Made by a program: the position numbers and the translations under genes. From Flavobacterium psychrophilum (GTDB lineage Bacteria; Bacteroidota; Bacteroidia; Flavobacteriales; Flavobacteriaceae): 64,000 nt of DNA. Of this stretch, positions 15,201 to 23,149 are shown piece by piece. The stretch lies in assembly GCA_945879625.1 (NCBI GenBank), contig CAMCVA010000009.1:1-64000 (forward strand), given 5' to 3'. The notes below the pieces were generated by a model. The model made no database searches. It was not told where the DNA came from and saw nothing but the letters and a program-made list of their open reading frames with translations. Numbering within the stretch: the first letter of the stretch is position 1; each line of letters starts with the position of its first letter.

Positions 15201-17305
15201 GGTAAAGTTGGCAAGGTAGCAATTACCGTGGTGGCGTTTGAACAACCCGAAATCGGATCAAAAACTGTTACGGTAAAGGTTCCGTTTTGATTTGCAATCG
15301 CTGGATTGGGGGAATTGGTCGCTAAGCCAGGACCATTCCAAGTGATTTGAACACCCAAGCTTGTTGAGTTTCCGATGAGTTTTACGCCGCAATTGGGTGC
15401 TACGCCAGTAGTTGCAGAAACGTTTGGTAAAGCAGCCACAGAAGAAATGGTTAAATTGACAGGCAATGAACTACAACTGGTTCCTACAACCCGAACAGTT
15501 ACAGGATAGGTGTTTGCAGCCAACCCTGCAAAAATAGGACTACTTTGAAAGGTTGTTCCGTTTACACTGTATTCATAGGTTGCTCCAATTGGACTGGAAA
15601 CTGTAATAGTTCCCAACGGACTAGTGCACGAAGGCGTTGCTGTTATAGAAGCCGCAATTACAGGAATAGCATTTACCGTTATAGTTTTGGAAGCAGTTAA
15701 ATTACAGGTTGTAGTTGTAGTGGTTATTAATGCGATATCGTCTATGGCAAAATCATTTCCTCCTGAATTTATGTTTCTGTTATACAACACAATATTAGCG
15801 TTATTATTGGTTAGTGAATTCCAGGCATAGGTAAATTGAATCCAACGTAAAGGAGAAGTGCATACAATATCAGTGGGTGCAAGTCTAAATCCTACTGAAA
15901 CACCGTTTATAAAAACTTCAATATTTGCAGGATTAGTGTTGACCACTGATTGCACCCAAAAGCTAAAATTATACACGCTGTTGTTTACTACTGGTACATT
16001 TTGTCTCCACACAATTGAATTGGCAGATGTAGCCCCATCAACAACCAACATTTTGCCTGTACCTGAAGTGTGATCACCACAATTGGTAAATGCATTAAAC
16101 CAGGTCTGTGGATTTGCTACTACTCCATAGGCATTTTGAGCACCACCAACGGGGGCTGAAGCCAAGAATTGATGATTGGAAATAAAGCCAGTGTTGCCCA
16201 ATGAAAAATCACCATTAATAATCAAATTATTGGTACTAGTGGTTGTGGTGGTGGAATTGATCGTATAGGTTGTAGGAACAGTGGGTTGAACGGTTTGCGT
16301 AGTAGCATTCAAGTTGGTAATTCCCGTGTCATTTGGGTTTGATGACCAGGTATAGGCTGAAGCGCCATTGGCCGTCAAGGTAACCGAGCTTCCGGCGCAA
16401 ATAGAGGTGGCCGAGGCTGAAATACTGATGTTGAGCGGATCAACAATGCTAATTCCATTTTGTGAAACTTGCGTGCCATTTGAATCGGTAACCGATACCG
16501 AATACGTTCCTGGTGTTAGATTATTGAATATTCCGTTGTTGTTGGAATCACTGCTTGTTCCAGATAAAGTATAGGTAACATAAGGCGGAACTCCATTTAC
16601 GCCACTCACAATAATAGTTCCGTTATTGGCAGTAGGACAAGTCGGATTTACGGCCGTAGCACTAATTGATAAAGGCGGTAAAAGTTCAACCAACGAAATA
16701 TCATCAATTGCAAAATCATTGCCTACTCCACCTCCCGCCGATTGTGTGTCGGTGAGCCAAATTTGCGCATTGTTGGTGGTTGCCGTCCATTGGTAGGTTA
16801 CCTTAGTCCAAGCCGATGGATTCCCAAGTGGACATTGAGCCGGTCCTGAAAGTAATGTTATTACACCAGTTGTACCATTGGTATTTACCGCAATAATGGC
16901 CGAATTGGCAGCAGTATTGGTTGCCGATATCGAACGAATCCAATAACTAAATTGGTAGGTTCTGCCAGAAATTACGCCCAGTGTTGAACCATTTACAACT
17001 TCCCAAAACTTGTCGCCTCCGTTGCCTGATCCGTCCACCACCATCATTTTACCGGTTCCAGTGGTATGGTCAGAGGAGTTACAAAAATTGGTAGTATTCA
17101 TGGTAAATGAATTGGTGATTAGGGCATAATTTCTGGGATTACTTGTTCCGGGCGTTAAAGCCAAAAAATAAGATGTTTGAAAACCGACACCAGCTCCCCC
17201 ACTCTCAAAATCGCCATTGGTTAGTAAATTTTGGGCAACTAAGGAGCTAAAACTGGAAAGTAAAGCAACTAACGTACAAACAAAAATTTGAGGAATTCGA
17301 CTCAT
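12296..17305 (-). CDS. Giant type IX-secreted repeat protein with type B sorting domain
   Basis: This 1669-residue protein has an N-terminal signal peptide (about 1-24, ending SLVAQ). It contains two related jelly-roll modules of about 170 residues (roughly 26-210 and 362-535), each starting NGDF and containing DHT(T/S)GTGKM..VDG and GNDFAIDDI. Next come SprB-like and Ig-like modules, then eight tandem repeats (12782-14446). The C-terminus from about 1585 (FFTPNNDGFNDYWNIF, IFDRMGKLLKQISP, GWDGTYNGAAMPASDYW) is the gliding-motility/CHU_C type B sorting domain used by the type IX secretion system. It should be exported and attached to the surface, probably as an adhesin or glycan binder; no catalytic motif is seen. 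It is convergent with the catabolic operon and lies 10 bases downstream of the E1 gene. Confidence 0.9.
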   Translation of the reverse strand: MSRIPQIFVCTLVALLSSFSSLVAQNLLTNGDFESGGAGVGFQTSYFLALTPGTSNPRNYALITNSFTMNTTNFCNSSDHTTGTGKMMVVDGSGNGGDKFWEVVNGSTLGVISGRTYQFSYWIRSISATNTAANSAIIAVNTNGTTGVITLLSGPAQCPLGNPSAWTKVTYQWTATTNNAQIWLTDTQSAGGGVGNDFAIDDISLVELLPPLSISATAVNPTCPTANNGTIIVSGVNGVPPYVTYTLSGTSSDSNNNGIFNNLTPGTYSVSVTDSNGTQVSQNGISIVDPLNISISASATSICAGSSVTLTANGASAYTWSSNPNDTGITNLNATTQTVQPTVPTTYTINSTTTTTSTNNLIINGDFSLGNTGFISNHQFLASAPVGGAQNAYGVVANPQTWFNAFTNCGDHTSGTGKMLVVDGATSANSIVWRQNVPVVNNSVYNFSFWVQSVVNTNPANIEVFINGVSVGFRLAPTDIVCTSPLRWIQFTYAWNSLTNNNANIVLYNRNINSGGNDFAIDDIALITTTTTTCNLTASKTITVNAIPVIAASITATPSCTSPLGTITVSSPIGATYEYSVNGTTFQSSPIFAGLAANTYPVTVRVVGTSCSSLPVNLTISSVAALPNVSATTGVAPNCGVKLIGNSTSLGVQITWNGPGLATNSPNPAIANQNGTFTVTVFDPISGCSNATTVIATLPTLPITPLINTTQPSCVTATGSITVTAPLGANFEYSINGTTFQSGTLFSAIAPNTYNVVVRNTTTGCVSLANTIQINSTIATAAPIVTSPIYYCQNSPSTALSVTPATGTTLKWYTVATGGSASTTAPTPTTTAVGNTTYYVSQTNGTCESTRVPIVVTVTQNFNEALNLFCDATRSTSTSVFFDWTNVTGWVGYNYTYSIAGGPLFTGYISTASSISIPVSGPGIYVNFTVTSVVGAPCVASETETCHSTCTTFTNPNFVAISPICSGTTAPVLATTSPNGISGSWSPSLISNTTAGNYIFTPDSMLFPCANTQTLAVAITAAVTPTFASIPTSYCQSATAPVIVLPITSTNTTPISGTWNPPGINTFLLATTNHIFTPTSGQCVSATPVSITVTVNPIVIPNFAAIGSLCAGSTAPILATTSPNGITGTWLPTSVSSTTSGNYVFTPTANQCSAPQTLGVTIVNTTTADFAAIPPLCSGSTAPTLATVAPNGVSGSWLPAVIDNLNSGTYTFSPDPSLYSCTAPQILSIAISTAVTPVFTAIPVLCENSIPPVLPTSSTNTPPITGSWNLPIDTTVLGNTLYTFTAAANQCVVSTNPTMLVNVLANVTPDFLPIPSFCENTTSPLLSMSAPNGITGNWNPAAISNTADASYLFTPTSGQCSSSQTLAVTLIRRTTPDFSTIAPFCVGDIAPALALTSPNGIIGTWTPAIIDNQLSDTYLFTPDPTVCANSQTLSVVVNQPTIPDFIDLAICVNSIAPNLNTTSPNGVTGSWNPAVVDVTASAPYVFTPVANSCATTQTINVVVNQPQFNNSTITYEVSDAFSANPVIEVVVSPAGTFMYQLDLGPIQDNPLFNQVSHGIHTVTVYDAFACSTPNFVTFDVMVVDYPRFFTPNNDGFNDYWNIFELESTPASLYIFDRMGKLLKQISPEGEGWDGTYNGAAMPASDYWFLVEYEENSVMKKFKSHFSLKR
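12782..14446 (-). repeat. Eight tandem protein repeats of about 65-75 residues in the giant secreted protein
   Basis: The coding region encodes eight head-to-tail copies of a module with consensus F..I...C....AP.L..TSPNGI.G.W.P..I, then Y.FTP....C...QTL.V. Copies 2 and 5 are variants with TNT.PI.G.WN in place of the SPNG motif. The copies are clearly diverged from each other at DNA level, so this is an old expansion rather than a recent slippage product. Each has one conserved pair of cysteines, which may form a disulfide outside the cell. Confidence 0.8.
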
Positions 17306-17315
17306 AAAATATAGT

Positions 17316-19292
17316 TTAATAGGCTAAACTAGCCAATAGTGTTTGTTCTAATCTTGATTTCCCCATAAATTGATCTTCTAGGGCTTTGGTAAACGGAATA
17401 GGGCTGTCTAAACTAGCTACCCGCTGCACCGGAGCGTCCAAATATTCAAAACATTCTTCCATTATCATAGCTGAAATATCACTGGCAATTCCACCAAATA
17501 AGGTGTCTTCTTGCACAATAATTGCTTTGTTGGTTTTTTTGACTGAAGCAAATATAGCTTCAGTATCCAAAGGTTGCAAGCTGCGCAAATCTAATAAGTC
17601 GGCGCTAATTTCCGGATGTTTTTCTAAGACTTCCAATGCCCAATGCACGGCGGCCCCAAAGGCAATAATACTAATTTGGGTTCCTTCTTTTAATAAGGAC
17701 GCTTTCCCAAATGGTAAGGTATAATAATCCGTAGGAACTTCTTGGTAAATACTGCGGTACAATTGCTTGTGTTCAAAAAATAAAACCGGATTGGGGTCAT
17801 TTATAGCGGTGGCCAATAAACCTTTGGCATCATAGGGAAAAGCAGGATAAACTACCTTTAATCCGGGCGTTTTGGTAAACCAGGCCTCATTGGTTTGCGA
17901 ATGAAACGGTCCTGCTTGGGTACCTCCGCCGCAGGGCATGCGCACTACTACATCGGCGTTTTCTTGCCAGCGGTAGTGTACTTTGGCCAAATAATTCACA
18001 ATAGGGTTAAATCCGGAAGAGACAAAATCGGCAAATTGCATTTCGACAATCGCCTTGCACCCGTTTATAGAAATCCCCATCCCAGCAGCTACTACCGCAC
18101 TTTCGCAAATGGGCGTGTTTTTGATGCGGTCTTTGCCAAATGCTTCCAAAAAACCATCACTAATTTTGAAAGCACCGCCATATTCGGCAATATCTTGTCC
18201 CATCATCACCAAGTTGTCATGGCGTTCAAATGATTGTTTTAATCCTTGGCTTATTGCATCTACAAATCGTATCGATTGGGTTTCTGATCCGGGTGTAATA
18301 TTTTCAAATTCGTAGGGTTTGTACACATCATTCAGTTCGCCTTCAAAGGTGGGAACAATGTCGGGCTCGTTGGTTGCCATGGCCCAATGTTCGTCTATTT
18401 CTTGTTTGATGGCTAAACGAATTTGAGCATCTAAATCAGCAGTCAGCACCGAAATGGATTCCAAATATTTTTTATAATTATCAACTGGATCTTTAATGGC
18501 CCACGCGTCCATCAATTCTTGCGGTACATATTTGGTACCACTCGCCTCTTCGTGTCCCCGCATGCGAAAGGTTAGAAATTCCAACAAAACAGGTCTTGGA
18601 TTCTCGCGCATCGAAGCCACTAATGCTTCCAACTTTGTATATACTTCCAATATATTGTTCCCGTCAATTATATGGCTTTCCATGCCATAGCCTACACCTT
18701 TATCGGCCAAATTTTCGCAACGGTATTGTTCGTTGGTTGGGGTAGATAAGCCGTAGCCATTATTCTCGATGATAAATAAAACCGGTAAATCCCATACGGC
18801 TGCAATATTTAGTGCCTCGTGAAAATCACCTTCTGAAGTAGCACCTTCGCCGGTGAAAACGGCAGTAACTTGATTGTTTTTCTTTAATTTATTGGCAACT
18901 GCAATCCCGTCTGCAACGCCCAACTGCGGGCCTAAATGAGAAATCATTCCAATTATATTGTACTCTTGTGTGCCAAAGTGAAAGCTGCGATCACGGCCTT
19001 TTGTAAACCCGTTCGCTTTGCCTTGCCATTGCGAAAACAAGCGATACAAAGGAATTCCTCTAGTAGTAAAAACACCTAAATTTCGGTGCATGGGTAGGAT
19101 ATATTCTCCTGGATTTAATACGGCAGTAACCCCCACTGCTATCGCCTCCTGCCCAATACCAGAAAACCATTTTGATACCTTTCCTTGTCTGATGAGAATA
19201 AGCATTTTCTCTTCGATCAGGCGAGGTTTAAGAATTTTTGTATATAAATCTACTAAGGTTTCGTCTGATAGATGTTGGCGATCAAATTGCAT
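17316..19292 (-). CDS. 2-oxoacid dehydrogenase E1, alpha and beta subunits fused (branched-chain type)
   Basis: This 658-residue thiamine-diphosphate enzyme is the decarboxylating E1 of a 2-oxoacid dehydrogenase complex. The alpha half (about 1-330) has LIRQGKVSKWFSGIGQEA, the ThDP/Mg motif GEGATSEGDFHEALNIA ending in ENNGYG, and MRGHEEASGTKY. The beta half starts near 345 (IRFVDAISQGL) and contains MMGQDIAEYGGAFK, ESAVVAAGMGISI and the ending LEDQFMGKSRLE. The fusion order alpha-beta in one chain is common in Bacteroidetes, where it is assigned to branched-chain 2-oxoacids. E2 and E3 are not in this window. It begins at ATG 19292, divergent from the 2OG oxygenase. Confidence 0.9.
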   Translation of the reverse strand: MQFDRQHLSDETLVDLYTKILKPRLIEEKMLILIRQGKVSKWFSGIGQEAIAVGVTAVLNPGEYILPMHRNLGVFTTRGIPLYRLFSQWQGKANGFTKGRDRSFHFGTQEYNIIGMISHLGPQLGVADGIAVANKLKKNNQVTAVFTGEGATSEGDFHEALNIAAVWDLPVLFIIENNGYGLSTPTNEQYRCENLADKGVGYGMESHIIDGNNILEVYTKLEALVASMRENPRPVLLEFLTFRMRGHEEASGTKYVPQELMDAWAIKDPVDNYKKYLESISVLTADLDAQIRLAIKQEIDEHWAMATNEPDIVPTFEGELNDVYKPYEFENITPGSETQSIRFVDAISQGLKQSFERHDNLVMMGQDIAEYGGAFKISDGFLEAFGKDRIKNTPICESAVVAAGMGISINGCKAIVEMQFADFVSSGFNPIVNYLAKVHYRWQENADVVVRMPCGGGTQAGPFHSQTNEAWFTKTPGLKVVYPAFPYDAKGLLATAINDPNPVLFFEHKQLYRSIYQEVPTDYYTLPFGKASLLKEGTQISIIAFGAAVHWALEVLEKHPEISADLLDLRSLQPLDTEAIFASVKKTNKAIIVQEDTLFGGIASDISAMIMEECFEYLDAPVQRVASLDSPIPFTKALEDQFMGKSRLEQTLLASLAY

Positions 19293-19416
19293 AATACAGT
19301 AGGTCGGTTAATTTTTTTTTCAATTCGTAAAAATAAGAAAAACTAGTGAACAAATTCGAGGAGATCTGCAGGAAAAAGGCAAGTTTTTTTACGAATAAAA
19401 TCGTTGTTTTTTTACA

Positions 19417-19424
19417 TACATTTG
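19417..19424 (+). promoter_or_regulatory. Bacteroidetes -7 promoter element upstream of the 2OG oxygenase
   Basis: TACATTTG matches the Bacteroidetes -7 consensus TAnnTTTG exactly and lies about 46 bases before the ATG at 19470. No convincing TTTG -33 box is found at the expected distance. A second near-match lies just downstream (CAAATTTTG). Confidence 0.5.
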
Positions 19425-19469
19425 TTAGTCAAATTTTGTAAACATTGTATTTACATTTAATAAGAAGAT

Positions 19470-20420
19470 ATGCAACAAATACCCAGTGTAAACTTACGTG
19501 ATTTCCTGTCGGACGATCCGGCACGTAAACAACATTTTGTAAATGAAATTGGAAGAGCCTATGAAGACATTGGCTTTGTAGCTTTAAAAGGTCACTTTTT
19601 AGACGACCAATTGGTAGCCAATTTGTACCAAGAGGTTCGTAATTTTTTTGACTTGCCATTAGCGATAAAAGAAAAATACGAAATCCCCGGAATAGGTGGT
19701 CAACGCGGCTATGTGTCCTTCGGAAAAGAACATGCAAAAGGAAGATCAGCAGGTGATTTAAAGGAATTTTGGCATTTTGGTCAATATGTAGATGCAGATT
19801 CTAAATACGCCAAAGAATATCCCGAAAACGTTACGGTTACCGAGTTGCCATCGTTTAATTCAACGGGAAAAGAAGCCTATGGAATGTTGGAAAAAACGGG
19901 CATTTATGTGTTGCGTGCTTTGGCCTTGTATATTGGTCTTGATGAATTTTATTTTGACCACTACATCCAACAGGGGAACAGTATTTTACGCCCCATACAC
20001 TATCCTCCTATTACTGATGAGCCAAAAGATGGTGCCGTACGTGCCGCTGCTCATGGCGATATCAACTTAATTACCTTATTGATGGGTGCGCAAGGCAAAG
20101 GCTTACAAGTACAAAATCACGACGGCGAATGGATTGATGCCATGGCCCAGCCCGATGAATTGATGATTAATGTGGGTGACATGCTTTCTAGACATACCAA
20201 CAACAAACTCAAATCGACTATCCATCAGGTGGTAAACCCGCCCCGAGAATTTTGGGGAACTTCGCGTTTTTCGATTCCGTTTTTTATGCATCCGGTGAGC
20301 GATATGCCGCTCGATTGTTTGACGCAATGCATCGACGAAAATCATCCAAAAGGTTTTGATGACATTTCCGCAGGTGCCTATTTGGATGAACGATTAGTTG
20401 AGTTGGGATTAAAGAAATAA
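19470..20420 (+). CDS. Isopenicillin N synthase-like 2-oxoglutarate/Fe(II) oxygenase
   Basis: This 316-residue protein has the double-stranded beta-helix oxygenase pattern. The N-terminal DIOX_N part is IGRAYEDIGFVALKGH. The Fe(II) site is HGDINLITLLMG (HxD) plus the distal histidine in KSTIHQVVNP, and the 2-oxoglutarate contact is RFSIPFFMHP (RxS). The native substrate is unknown; family members act on small molecules. It is followed after six bases by the SUI1-type gene, so the two probably share a transcript. It is divergent from the E1 gene and has a TAnnTTTG element upstream. Confidence 0.88.
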   Translation: MQQIPSVNLRDFLSDDPARKQHFVNEIGRAYEDIGFVALKGHFLDDQLVANLYQEVRNFFDLPLAIKEKYEIPGIGGQRGYVSFGKEHAKGRSAGDLKEFWHFGQYVDADSKYAKEYPENVTVTELPSFNSTGKEAYGMLEKTGIYVLRALALYIGLDEFYFDHYIQQGNSILRPIHYPPITDEPKDGAVRAAAHGDINLITLLMGAQGKGLQVQNHDGEWIDAMAQPDELMINVGDMLSRHTNNKLKSTIHQVVNPPREFWGTSRFSIPFFMHPVSDMPLDCLTQCIDENHPKGFDDISAGAYLDERLVELGLKK

Positions 20421-20426
20421 CCACAG

Positions 20427-20759
20427 ATGGATTTACACGACCAGCTCAAAAAACTATTTCCCGAGCACCAAATTTCTACCGAACCAGAAGTTGTGGAGCA
20501 AACGCCTCATCAATTATTTATCCAAAAGGAACCCTTGATTTGCCAGTACGAAAAACGGAAAGGCAAACCCACCACGGTGATTTCGAGCTACGAAGGTGAT
20601 GAAGAAGACTTTAAAGTATTAGCCAAAGAAATTAAAAACAAATTTGCTGTTGGCGGTAGTTTTAAAGACGGTGAACTCATAATTCAAGGCGATTATCGCG
20701 ATAAAATCATGCAGTTTTTGCAGACAAAAGGATTCAAAACCAAACGGGTTGGGGGCTGA
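20427..20759 (+). CDS. SUI1/eIF1-like translation factor (YciH family)
   Basis: This 110-residue protein has the SUI1 fold in its second half: RKGKPTTVISSYEG, then VLAKEIKNKFAVGGSFKDGE and LIIQGDYRDKIMQFL, with the C-terminal KGFKTKRVGG. These match bacterial YciH proteins, which resemble eukaryotic eIF1 and are thought to influence start-codon selection. The N-terminal 45 residues are variable and polar. It is 6 bases after the 2OG oxygenase stop. Family membership is clear; the cellular role in this group is not established. Confidence 0.88.
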   Translation: MDLHDQLKKLFPEHQISTEPEVVEQTPHQLFIQKEPLICQYEKRKGKPTTVISSYEGDEEDFKVLAKEIKNKFAVGGSFKDGELIIQGDYRDKIMQFLQTKGFKTKRVGG

Positions 20760-20866
20760 TTTATGTAGATTGAAATATTTAAAGATTGAATGATTTAAAA
20801 ATTCGAATTAATACATAATTACTCATTCAACTTATAACCGACAACCGAAAACTGACAATTCAAAAA

Positions 20867-21733
20867 ATGATTCCATCCTCCGAACTGATTCTCAACCCCG
20901 ATGGCAGTGTATATCACCTGAATCTTCATCCTCAGGATATTGCGCACGATATTATTTTTGTAGGTGATCAGGATCGAGTAGAAAAAATTACCAAACATTT
21001 TTCGAGTATCGAATTCACCAAACAAAAACGGGAATTCAAAACCCAAACAGGAATCTATAAAGGAAAACGCATAACGGTGATGTCCACCGGAATTGGACCG
21101 GATAACATTGATATTGTGATGAATGAATTGGATGCTTTAGTGAACATTGATTTACAAACGCGTCAACCTAAATCTGTTTTAACTGCATTGAATATAATTC
21201 GCATTGGTACATCGGGTTCATTACAAGCCAAGATTCCCTGTGACAGCATTGTGTTGAGCCAATATGGATTGGGTTTAGACAATATGCTTCGCTCCTATTT
21301 GATTGATGAAATTTCTGAAAAACCAATAGAAGACGCCTTTATTAGCCAAACCAATTGGGACCTCAAAAAAGGACGTCCGTATGTGGTGCGTGGAAGTGAA
21401 TCCTTAGAAAAACGTTTCGATAGTGCAAGCATTCACAAGGGATTTACTGGCACAGCTAGCGGATTTTACGGGCCTCAAGGTCGCGTGCTTCGCTTGGAAA
21501 TACAAGATCCAGAATTGAATACCAAAATGGATCAGTTTGAATTTGAAGGCATTAAAATGACCAACCTCGAAATGGAAACCGCTGCAATATATGGATTGGG
21601 TAAATTGTTGGGCCACGAATGTTTGTCACTAAACGCCATTATTGCCAATCGGGCAACTGGAACATTTAGTCCCGATCCGTACAAAGCGGTTGATGCCTTG
21701 ATTGAGTATACCTTAACCAAATTGGCTCAATAA
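20867..21733 (+). CDS. Nucleoside phosphorylase (uridine phosphorylase-like)
   Basis: This 288-residue enzyme of the purine/uridine phosphorylase superfamily cleaves nucleosides with phosphate to base and ribose-1-phosphate in salvage. Motifs: FVGDQDRVEKI at the N-terminus, VMSTGIGPDNIDIVMNEL (phosphate site), IIRIGTSGSLQ, and GIKMTNLEMETAAIYGLG (ribose-binding EMET). The upstream spacer has the ACAACCGAAAACTGACAA-type words often found between genes in this group. Base specificity cannot be read from sequence. Confidence 0.88.
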   Translation: MIPSSELILNPDGSVYHLNLHPQDIAHDIIFVGDQDRVEKITKHFSSIEFTKQKREFKTQTGIYKGKRITVMSTGIGPDNIDIVMNELDALVNIDLQTRQPKSVLTALNIIRIGTSGSLQAKIPCDSIVLSQYGLGLDNMLRSYLIDEISEKPIEDAFISQTNWDLKKGRPYVVRGSESLEKRFDSASIHKGFTGTASGFYGPQGRVLRLEIQDPELNTKMDQFEFEGIKMTNLEMETAAIYGLGKLLGHECLSLNAIIANRATGTFSPDPYKAVDALIEYTLTKLAQ

Positions 21734-21760
21734 AATCAATTAATTCAATTCTAGCTATTT

Positions 21761-22291
21761 ATGCTTTTTGAACTTGAAACGAAACGCTTATTGCTTCGCC
21801 CATTCCTAACAGCTGATGCAGAAGTCCTATTTAAAATGGATGCCAATCCAAACGTACACCGCTATTTGTGGCAAAAACCAACGCAGCACTTGGATGAATC
21901 CAGAGTACTCATCGAGTATATTCATAAACAATACGCCGAAAATAAGATTGGCCGATTTGCTACTATTCTAAAAGACACCAATGAATTTATAGGTTGGACA
22001 GGCATTAAATACGTGAATGATCACACCGAAAATGGCAACACCAATTTTTACGATTACGGCTATCGATTGGATGAGCCCCATTGGGGAAAAGGCTATGCAA
22101 CGGAGGCTACCGAAGCCTGGTTGGAATATGGTTTTTCAAAAATGAATGTACCGAGCTTGCATGCCTATACCCATCATGATAATGGCGCATCCAATCACAT
22201 TTTGTCCAAAGTTGGCATGGAATTAATCGAGAACTATATTGCTGCCGATGGCGTGAAATGGAATTGGTGGAAACTAGAAAACAAGAAGTAA
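21761..22291 (+). CDS. GNAT-family N-acetyltransferase (RimJ-like)
   Basis: This 176-residue GNAT has the RimJ/RimL-type opening LETKRLLLRPFLTADAEVLF, the central FIGWTGIKYV, the acetyl-CoA loop GYRLDEPHWGKGYATEATEAW, and SNHILSKVGMELIE. It transfers acetyl from acetyl-CoA to an amine, either a protein N-terminus or a small molecule; the target is unknown. Only one base separates its stop from the next ATG, so it is likely co-transcribed with the ligand-binding protein. Confidence 0.87.
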   Translation: MLFELETKRLLLRPFLTADAEVLFKMDANPNVHRYLWQKPTQHLDESRVLIEYIHKQYAENKIGRFATILKDTNEFIGWTGIKYVNDHTENGNTNFYDYGYRLDEPHWGKGYATEATEAWLEYGFSKMNVPSLHAYTHHDNGASNHILSKVGMELIENYIAADGVKWNWWKLENKK

Positions 22292-22292
22292 A

Positions 22293-23141
22293 ATGACTAC
22301 GATAAACCTCGCCGGTGTACCCGAACATTTCAATTTTCCTTGGATACAAACCATCGAATCGGGACTGTTTGAAGCGATTGGCCTTGACGTAAACTGGACT
22401 AACGTTCCCGAAGGAACTGGAAAATTATGCCAACTACTTCGCGAAGGTTCTACCGATTTGGCCATTGTACTCACCGAAGGCATTTTGAAAGACATCAGTT
22501 GTGGGAATCCATCGGTAATCATTCAAAAATATGTCGAATCGCCCTTGTTGTGGGGCATTCACGTCGCCGCAGATTCGCCCTATTACACGCTAGCTGAACT
22601 AGAAAATAAAACAGCAGCCATTTCCAGAATTGGATCGGGTTCCCAACTCATGGCTTATGTGAATGCCAAAAATCAAAGCTGGGATTCCCAAATTGAGTTT
22701 GAAATTGTGCACACGATTGATGGAGCAGTTAAAGCATTAACCGCACAAAAAGCCGACTATTTTATGTGGGAGCATTTCATGACCAAGCCGCTGGTAGACC
22801 AAGGGATTTTTAGACATTTGGCCGACTGCCCTACTCCCTGGCCTTGTTTTGTGGTTGCTGTGCGAAAGGATTTTTTGGAAAGCCATACTCCCGAAGTAAC
22901 CCAATTACTAAAATTGATTAATTCCCAAACGCAATGCTTCAAAAAACAAGATCACTTGGCTGAACGAATCGCAGAGCAGTATCAGTTGAAAGTAACCGAC
23001 ACCAAAATTTGGCTCGATAAAACGGTATGGTCGCAACTCAATTTTGATCAATTGGAGTTTGATGCCATTCAGAATCAATTACTAGACCTAAACATTATGA
23101 ATCATCGACTACATTATTTGGATGCAGTTATGAGGCTTTAA
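22293..23141 (+). CDS. Periplasmic-binding-protein-like domain without signal peptide
   Basis: This 282-residue type 2 periplasmic-binding-fold protein resembles NMT1/THI5-type ligand-binding domains (TIESGLFEAIGLDVNW, DLAIVLTEGILKDI, AISRIGSGSQLMAYVNA, MWEHFMTKPLVD). It starts MTTINLAGVPEHF with no signal peptide or lipobox, and no ABC permease or ATPase is nearby. It may therefore be a cytoplasmic sensor or enzyme rather than a transport component. It is one base from the GNAT gene and 8 bases from the transglutaminase-like gene. No function is assigned. Confidence 0.75.
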   Translation: MTTINLAGVPEHFNFPWIQTIESGLFEAIGLDVNWTNVPEGTGKLCQLLREGSTDLAIVLTEGILKDISCGNPSVIIQKYVESPLLWGIHVAADSPYYTLAELENKTAAISRIGSGSQLMAYVNAKNQSWDSQIEFEIVHTIDGAVKALTAQKADYFMWEHFMTKPLVDQGIFRHLADCPTPWPCFVVAVRKDFLESHTPEVTQLLKLINSQTQCFKKQDHLAERIAEQYQLKVTDTKIWLDKTVWSQLNFDQLEFDAIQNQLLDLNIMNHRLHYLDAVMRL

Positions 23142-23149
23142 ACTATTTT

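Noticed and set aside
12686..16574. Many open plus-strand frames opposite the giant secreted protein
   Set aside because: The repetitive, threonine- and serine-rich coding sequence leaves the opposite strand free of stops by composition; none has a start context or recognisable product.
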